Assembly (NCBI GenBank): GCA_008360955.1
Contig: LUCM01000547.1
Span: 116,586-180,585 of the forward strand
Source: Fasciolopsis buskii
Lineage: Eukaryota > Platyhelminthes > Trematoda > Plagiorchiida > Fasciolidae
DNA: 64,000 nt
Reading direction: 5' to 3'
Shown here: piece after piece, positions 56,700 to 64,000 of the stretch
Position numbering within the stretch: position 1 is the stretch's first letter
Layout of the letters: each line of letters opens with the position of its first letter
The notes under the pieces: model-generated
What the model was told of the DNA's origin: nothing
Databases searched by the model: none
Seen by the model: the letters and a program-made list of their open reading frames with translations, nothing else
Position numbers and translations under genes: made by a program

Positions 56700-59600
56700 A
56701 ACGGTAACAATCTGTTGTCCCCTTTCAAGGTCAGTCCTGATCAACTCAGATTTCCGGTCAATTCACTTCAAATCAATTTACATAGGACAGAAGTGACCTA
56801 AAGGGCCGAAAGATCATTCAGAGTTCTTCTGATGATATGCGCGGAAGCTGGCATCCACTTTTGCAAGTTTCATTTTCTTCGGTTTATGCTTGGCATCCCA
56901 GCAACCCGTTTCCGCTGCAAAGGATTGGTGGAGAAAAAAGTTTATCTCACCGGCAGCAGAAAACAATTACTTATTGGGCATCCGAGACAGGCTTGTAATG
57001 TCAAAAGAAACACCCGCATCTGAAGTACACATAACTACTTACCTACTTCATCCAACTTACGATCTAATTCTACCTTATACGTCTTGAGAGCATGCTTCTC
57101 AGCTGCTCCTCTAGCGAACTTATTACACCCATTTGCCAGTCTCTTACTGAGGAATTTCGATCTAGCTGCCAGCCGAGTGCGATGCCTCGCCAGTTTTTTC
57201 TGTTTTCCCAGGTTATGGAGCTGTGGTCATTGTGGAGAAAAGTCCGTGGACGAACCTCACTTAGACCTTTAACTACCTTGAAAATCTCAACCGGATCACC
57301 CCGATCCTTTCAACTTTCTAGCAGGGACAAGACCAAGGCGCTCGCTATCTGTTCATCGGTCTTCTGTTATGACGCTCAGTCATGCCTGGGAGTAATTGTT
57401 TCAGTTTCTCAGAGCAAACCTTATCTTACTAGAAGGGTGAGAACCAATCCTGAATGCACTAACGAACGCCGTACACAAGGGAACAAACCACCCCAATTCG
57501 GCACGACAACGCTGATCTCAGCCTATACATTCGTCCCTAGGATTTCTTTGCAACCGCAACACACTGGTAACCCCATTTGAAATGTGACGACTTGGATCCC
57601 AGGGTACTCTAATTTAATTGTTGCGTTCATTGCAAAATAACGATCAACGTACGTGACTATACCGCCCTCTGGGTTCCTGGAAATCAGGAGGCCTTGTCTT
57701 ATGTCAAGCAGTGAATTCCATGTTTTTCCCGGGTTAACACGCGGACGTTATCCTGGCATAGTGCGTCGCGTCCAGAAGACCAAATCACCACGTCATCCGC
57801 TAGGAAAAAGCAACAAGGCTTCAATACAGTGGCCGATTCACTTCTGAACAGCAAAAGAGCAGTGACCTGTGTGTCGAGCCTTGAGTTACCGCACCTGTGA
57901 TCATCCTTATGTCCAATCTAGCCTCTCTTGCTCGGACATGAATAGTCCTATCAGTTAAAAATTAACCTGTGCACTTCCGTAGTCTTTCACCTATGCCGAA
58001 GGCTGGCAAAGGCTACGATTTACCGGATCAAACATCGTACTGAATTTCGGATAGCACACTTCCGACTGCGTGCCTTCAGATAGTCTGCAAGCAAATTCGT
58101 CTAAAAAACATGAAAAGTTTGTCAGCAATGTCTCTGTTTCAGTTATCCATCTTGAACAGCGCACAGAATAGGGTGCTGCGTCCGAGACTCAAACACGTGT
58201 TCCTTGATAATATTCCCCACACTTTCCAGAGGACGTGTGTTGCGCTTACAGGCGTGCAATTGCCTTTTCCACCCACGGTCACTTTGGTAAATAGCTTTTC
58301 AGTCATGTGGCAAATATCTCCGCTGGAGGTTGTCTTGTGCAGTTTGCTATTAGGCCCAGGCAAGACTCAGCCAGTGGCTTCATAAATGCTGAGTAGAGCC
58401 CGCCGGGTCATTTGATTTACCAAAGTTTTTAATCCCTGAATGTAGACGGACATCACTCCCTGTTCCCTGTAATTCCTCTATATCTGGTGGCAAGAGTTTA
58501 CGAACTAACTTTCTATGAAAGCCTTCATTTAAGTGGTGGCCAATCGGATAATTTTGAAGCGTCTGAGCGTGAAGTTCGCAGGTCGGAATCCTCCCGTCGC
58601 AGGTCAACTTCGCTCTCGGAAGCCCCCCGTTGGCTAAGTTTGCCTTGATTGAAAATTGATGTAGACGCTTATTTCAATAATACAAAAAGTAAATGACAAA
58701 AGATAAAAGGATTTTGTTGGCTATCCTTTGGCGCAGTTAGCTGACCCAGCCTCGAAAACAGGCCTGGCTTTTTGCACTGCTTTTTAGCCCATTTACATGC
58801 TTCACGTACCGAGCCTATGCCAGACTGCTCTCGTACGCTTGATGCGGAAGTTACCTTCGGTCCTGGCGTTTTGTGGCCATGTGCAGTCCGGTCTTCATTA
58901 TACTGCACCGCCTTTTTCGTCATTCCTTCAATGGCGCAAACTCTTCCTGGAATATGAGCAAGCACTCCTTCATCACATGCCACAGGTTTCCCGCATTGGT
59001 TTAGTTATTAGATTGTGACTACTATAAAGCTCTATTACGAAGCCTCCACATATTCATCTTCAAGCTACTTCCCATCTCAGACGCCATCATTGGAAGCCGC
59101 ACCCAATGAATGCATTCGACGACGACGCCATCACCCTTGCCCAAAGCAGCCGCCATATATCCGTCTCCTGCTTCAACGATCATGAAGTACATCAAGGAAG
59201 GTGTGCATTCAGCCCCACTTCTTGATATGTTGGCTCATGGTATTTTGTTGCAGCCATCCCAAATACTCATCTTACCTTCTCTCCGTTATGCACATTTCAA
59301 ATTCGCAATTCATGAGCTGTAATTTGAAGTCGCCCACAATGGATTCTTTGGCGGGTGCAATCCTTGCATTCGTCAAGGCTTGAAACCGCAGGCCTTCTTC
59401 AGTGCTTCCACGGTTCTACACCTTTGCATTGCTTTCTATCCGAGGCAGGTCAACCGAAGGCACCGTAAGGATCTACTCTGTTGAGCCTTGTGGAGCCCTG
59501 GACTTTCTCCTCCTAACACTCCTTAGTCTACGCTGTTCAACTGTACGCAGATTCATGCAATCCAAGGTTTTGCTTTGGACTTGCCCTTCTGTATCCCTGT

Positions 59601-62140
59601 CATTCTAGAGGTTTGACGAAGAATAACCTCGAGGTAAGCCTCTTTCGTTTAAAAAACAGCGTCTATATTTGCACTCAAGATTTAAGCCGGACGCAAAACA
59701 TCATGCAGGGAAAAATACCTCAGTTTTTGAAGGATTCTTTAACTCCACCTTCTGGAAGGTTGAGGTGGACTGTTCACCTCACTTTTCTGCCAGATCGTTT
59801 GTGTAATGCAGGATTAGTGGTGGTCGGAAAAATAACCCGCATGGTACTTCAAATGATACACCTGGATGTCCGAACCTTCTTTTCCTATCTTGAGGTAAAA
59901 AAATCTACTGGTCAGAAAAGCCGGCCACAAAACAACTTTGGGCCTTTGGTCCAGAAAGACCGACTCATGGACTTCAACACTCGCGGGAACAAATGCCTCC
60001 ATGGAGTCGAAGTGACACACCCCTACCGCTTTTCCTTCATCGGGCCTCATCCGTGAGCCCCAGAAGTTTGGAGACGTTACGTTTTCTTCGTGAATCTCTG
60101 TCCCGCTTTGCACATGAGTGAGTAATTCATTGAGCGCGCCTCACGTGTTCCCTTGCCAGCCCCTCGGGGCAAACGCAAAGGATGCGTGTGGGGTGAACGG
60201 TCCGGTAGTTTTTCTTGTTTGCGAGGTTTGCCTGTTAGGATAGCTCCCATGGCCGCTAACTTCTTGAACTGTTTCATGAAGACGTGAAACGGATTAAACA
60301 TAGAAGACTGCGGTAGCTAATGGTTTTCAGGCCTATGAGCGAATTCCGCACAAACCCATGCATTTGTTCCAATGTGACCCTCCAATTACTCGTTGTTTCT
60401 TCAACCATCACTTGTTAACAGGCAATCCTGGTCGTGGCGGTTGAGTGGTCATAGACGTTTGATAATCCCCGTCTAACTGGTGCACATTTTTAGGGTAATG
60501 ACTGAGAACGTTTGCCTTACTGCTGCCCTCATGCGCCTCTATTGTTTCGCTCAGCTTTAGCACCAACAAGTCCATTTTAATCGTTCCAGTGAATTTATAG
60601 GAATATTACCCCTTTGGGCTTCCTTTCACTGCTCTTGACTAGGTCGTTCCTGCTCATTTTGTCCCTGTTGTCCGGCTTCTGTATTCCATCGGTCTTAGTG
60701 TTGCCAGGGTTTGTGATTCCTCCATTTGCTGCGTCAGGGCTTCATTAGCATTCAAAACGCCGCTTCACCATTTTCTTCTCTCGAGATGCCTCAAATGCAT
60801 TCTGATAAATAATTAGTACAGACTCATCATCATCGACGGAAAACTACTCCAGAAGATCTGCGCTATACTTCCTTATTGCATATCCGATTTCAGGGAAAAT
60901 TCTGTGGCAGATGTTTGTTTGCTTTAATCGGAAAACAAGAGCGATAATGAGCTGTGCACCTGGGCTTAACGACGAGCGTCATCACAAACCTCAAAGTTTA
61001 TTTTCATACGTCGCGGTAACTAGGTCGAGAATTGACGGCTATATTCTTGACCATATTCTCATATCTCCCTTTGAATATCCTTGGGCTTTTACCGAACATA
61101 CCTACCGCTGCACTTTTATTGCAGTTTCCCGTAACTCAGGCAATAGTCAGATGATTTAAGTGTCTAACTAATTATAGCGCGTTTGCGTCGGCGAGTGGAT
61201 TTTCTAGCAGCCGTGTTATTTTCCGTTCCACAGAGTTTATGGCATTTTGACCTCTATAGTAGCGGGCAGAGGCTCTTATCATATTTTGCCAACCGATTTA
61301 GACAAAAGGAGTCGGCATATTTGTGGCGTTCAGGTTTATCTCGGATTCCCTTGTTAACACGGCTGATCTCAACATGTCACTATATCCGTTCTGCATCACT
61401 ATATTTCAGAAGAATCCCCGGTAGCATCCCAAACTAATCTCTCCCCCGGCCCTAGAATCTGTGTTCTTTTGTGTAGAGCGCCAGCATATTCGCTTTAGTC
61501 CTCAGGCTAGCCGTCAACTCGCTCTATCCCTGACCCGGTGCAAAATACCGGGGGCACCACCTTTCTGTTCGACAGGTTCTCCAGTGGTTCCTCGCCCTCG
61601 CAAACTCCACTTTTGTGTTGCTTCCATCGTCTTGTGCCATCTTATCCATTGGCAAACGTCATCCTCTAGACTTCCACGGGCTTAACATTTTCGCCCATGT
61701 ATACCCGCAGTAACCACAAACATTTGACACAACCAATGACAAACTTTTTGGCTTCTTGCGGTCAGGGCAAAGAGCGTGTTTGGGGTGATCTTTGATTGTT
61801 CCTCACATTGTTCCGCCTTCTCGCTGGCTGCAGAAAGACAACCCCTAAAGTCTTGAAACTCGAATCTATCTTTCAGGGGCCGTGTGATTCCGTGCGGTGG
61901 TTTCGCCGGAAGCTGGCTTCTGGCCAAATATTTTTGGCGTAGTACCACTGGGAATGTGTCAGGCCGTTTGTTGCCCCTCGCCGTTTTCTGGTGGCGTGCC
62001 CTGATGGCATCCCTCCGTCATCTGTTCTTAGTTATGGCCCTGACCTACCTTTGCTACTGCTGATTCTCTTTACAACATTCAATGAACTCTGAATGTAGTT
62101 CCGAGTTCAACTTTTGGGGGAAAAAAGCACAAAAGGGCCT
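56700..62140. other. upstream region, pyrimidine-rich on the plus strand, no supported gene
   Basis: From about 57 kb the plus strand turns C/T-rich, unlike 1-46 kb where it is A-rich. Open frames on the plus strand of up to 162 codons (57092-57580) and 147 codons (59613-60056) show no domain and no consistent splice structure. The skew would suit the sense strand of introns of a plus-strand gene transcribed away from afadin, or decayed LINE sequence. I cannot decide between them. Confidence 0.4.
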
Positions 62141-62149
62141 TACGTGAAT

Positions 62150-63530
62150 AACCTCTCACCCATATAGAAGGGGGTCTCTGCATGAATCGCATGACCATTA
62201 GCTGCACCCATCGAACCACACGCCTATTATATCCAGGGTTAGGTAGGCCACACGATCATCGATGGCCGCCTTGGACGCCTTCAAAACATTCCTAGCCCCT
62301 CATACCAATTCGGATTTGTTCATATCTATCTTCTTTGCGCACCTCAATGGACTATCTGTATACATATTTGAGCTCTACTGAAAAAACTTAAATTAATGAA
62401 GCAGCATGAACATCTCCAGTTATTCTACCTCGATATGTATCAAAGCCGAATACATGTGTCCCCTCATCCGCAGTCTTTTATCCACAGTTGTAGCTCCTAT
62501 TGGCTCACCGATCCTCTTCTACCCCGGCTCCTCCGCTTACCTAACCCAAAGGTCACAGGTGGCCACCATTGAGGGCATTACCCTTCCAATCTCAAGACAG
62601 TTACTAGTGGCGTCATAAAGGGCAGGACGTACTTGGATAGCCGCTATCTTAATGTTACACTATATGATGCACTAAGATTAATATTTGACGGCGTCCCTTT
62701 CCTGTTTGCTGATGACATAAAAAAATATGCTTACCATCTTAAATCAAATGAAGTTAGCACTGCGGTTAGGGACATTTGTGGCAATTTGTCTGTTTTCGAC
62801 GACTGTGTACTTCCTGGATGAGGAGCTCTCTGCCGATAAGAGCAAAATACTCATATATAGGTGTATACCACCTAAAAATTCAATTTTGCTGCGTGGATCT
62901 CATACTGCATGTAAACCCACAATCCGTGACTTAAGTCTTCAACTACTCCACCATCTCTAAAAATTTCCTCAGGAGCAATCGTAGTTATTCAGTCGGCTAA
63001 AGCTAGGAGAAATGTAAGTCTAACGTTTTGCACATTTAAATTATCCGACAGCATCCTCAGCGGTTATAATACGCATGTTCGACCACTCCTTGAGTATGGC
63101 ATTTTGATATACTCCAACATGTCAAAGTCGGATAGGATCCCCATTGAAACTATTCAGAGACGGCCGGCCCACTCAAGACGCAGAATACAGGTTTGGTCGC
63201 ACGACTCTGAATTAAAAGTAACGCTGTCTAGTCCTCAAAGCTGAGCCGCTTTGGCTACGGCTACCGGAAATTAACCTGGCTTTTCTGCATAACCTGTTGA
63301 ATAGGCGCTCCTTCTCCACTGACCCACCTATATTCTCCCGTGCCAGCCCGTAATTTCTCCGTCATAGGTTCCTAAACATCCATACAGAAATCGCCAAATC
63401 CTCTTTAAGATCGTACCTTTTGTCGTTTATGCCAAGCTTCGGAACATACTTCCCATTAGCATTCGGTGCATACAGAACCACTCCGGTTTTACTTTTGCTG
63501 CCTTAAATGCTTACCTAAGCTTCACATAGG
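62150..63530 (+). mobile_element. CR1-like LINE, RT palm to C-terminus, decayed
   Basis: The plus strand reads YLTQRSQVATIEGITLPIS, TSGVIKG, DALRLIFDGVPFLFADDIKK, DICGNLSVFDDC, LSADKSKILIYRC, PTIRDLSL, SKARRNVSLTFCTFKLSDS, NTHVRPLLEYGILIYSNMSK, and finally YAKLRNILPISIRCIQNHSG FTFAALNAYL. This is the CR1-type order, with an intact FADD box (62.70 kb) and the VRPLLEY motif. Many frameshifts and stops interrupt it. RT fingers upstream (QFGF near 62.31 kb) are barely recognisable. Confidence 0.85.
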
Positions 63531-63849
63531 CCCTTCAGTTGACCGACGCCCATATCTCGTAAGAGTCAACCATCGATTTCTAAATACATTCTATCCTATC
63601 CTCATATTTCTATTAGCCCTTGCTTCCCATAACACTACATCTGAGGGCGCAAGAGAACCTAGTATACTAGCGTAATATAGGCAACACTGAGACATAACCC
63701 TCGCTGATCGCTGGGTAAATGTAGTAGTAGTAACCATTTCAGGGGTGACCTCCCCTTGGCCCGCCACTAGGCCCAAGGCTTCCAAACTGGCGGACGTGCA
63801 AATACCGTGGATTTATCTTCCGCGCTTTCCCACTCACTCCCATACTTCG

Positions 63850-64000
63850 CGGTAACTGAACCTTTGGTCCATGCTCACCACAATAATCTTTTTATTAGCT
63901 AACCATGTTCCGACGTTTTATTGTGAAATATTGCTCTTTGTGGAATTTATTGCCCCAACAGTCTAAAATCGCCTTCAAAAACGAAGTTCGGAAACCGCTG
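63850..64000 (+). mobile_element. second CR1/Jockey-like C-terminus, cut by the window end
   Basis: The last bases read RRFIVKYCSLWNLLPQQSKI AFKNEV, the ...LWN.LP...V.. C-terminal motif of CR1/Jockey LINEs. It comes about 330 bases after the preceding element has already reached its own such motif, so it belongs to another copy. Confidence 0.6.

Noticed and set aside
59613..60056. A 147-codon plus-strand open frame upstream of the gene
   Set aside because: No domain or family resemblance; overlapping frames on the other strand are similarly long.

Overview
The window is eukaryotic, and most likely from a digenean flatworm (trematode). The evidence is a protein-coding gene split by GT-AG introns of 0.5-14.6 kb next to one 32-bp intron at its 5' end, many decayed RTE-clade LINEs of the kind common in flukes, further CR1/Jockey-like LINEs, a Penelope-like element remnant, and numerous (TA)n tracts. 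Base composition is not AT-extreme, which fits a fasciolid, opisthorchiid or paragonimid better than a schistosome. I cannot name the species. No operon, CRISPR array, rRNA or functional tRNA was seen.

The only gene I can support is a homologue of afadin/canoe (RA-RA-FHA-DIL scaffold of adherens junctions), on the minus strand. Eleven coding exons, from 56636 down to 5660, join in frame with consistent splice phases. They encode about 1134 residues: the N-terminus, RA1 (split over exons 2-3), RA2 (exon 5 into exon 6), FHA (exon 8) and the first part of DIL (exons 10-11). The rest of DIL and the expected PDZ and C-terminal tail are not visible and should lie beyond the left edge of the window.

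Layout: 1-5.66 kb is the intron after exon 11, holding an RTE copy with a solo LTR inside it. 5.66-28.0 kb carries exons 11 to 6, with introns containing tRNA-derived SINEs and RTE scraps. 28.0-41.7 kb carries exons 5, 4 and 3, with RTE endonuclease fragments and a Penelope-like nuclease fragment. 41.7-56.3 kb is the 14.6-kb intron 2, a nest of LINE fragments with a near-perfect inverted repeat abutting a 10-N assembly gap. 56.3-56.64 kb carries exons 2 and 1. 56.64-64 kb is upstream sequence, pyrimidine-rich on the plus strand, ending in CR1-like reverse transcriptase remnants.

The mobile elements explain most of the longer reading frames in the window. None appears intact. Two RTE copies, at about 2.7-4.6 kb and 42.8-44.1 kb, are inverted relative to each other, nearly identical over their 3' kilobase, and bracket nine of the eleven exons.
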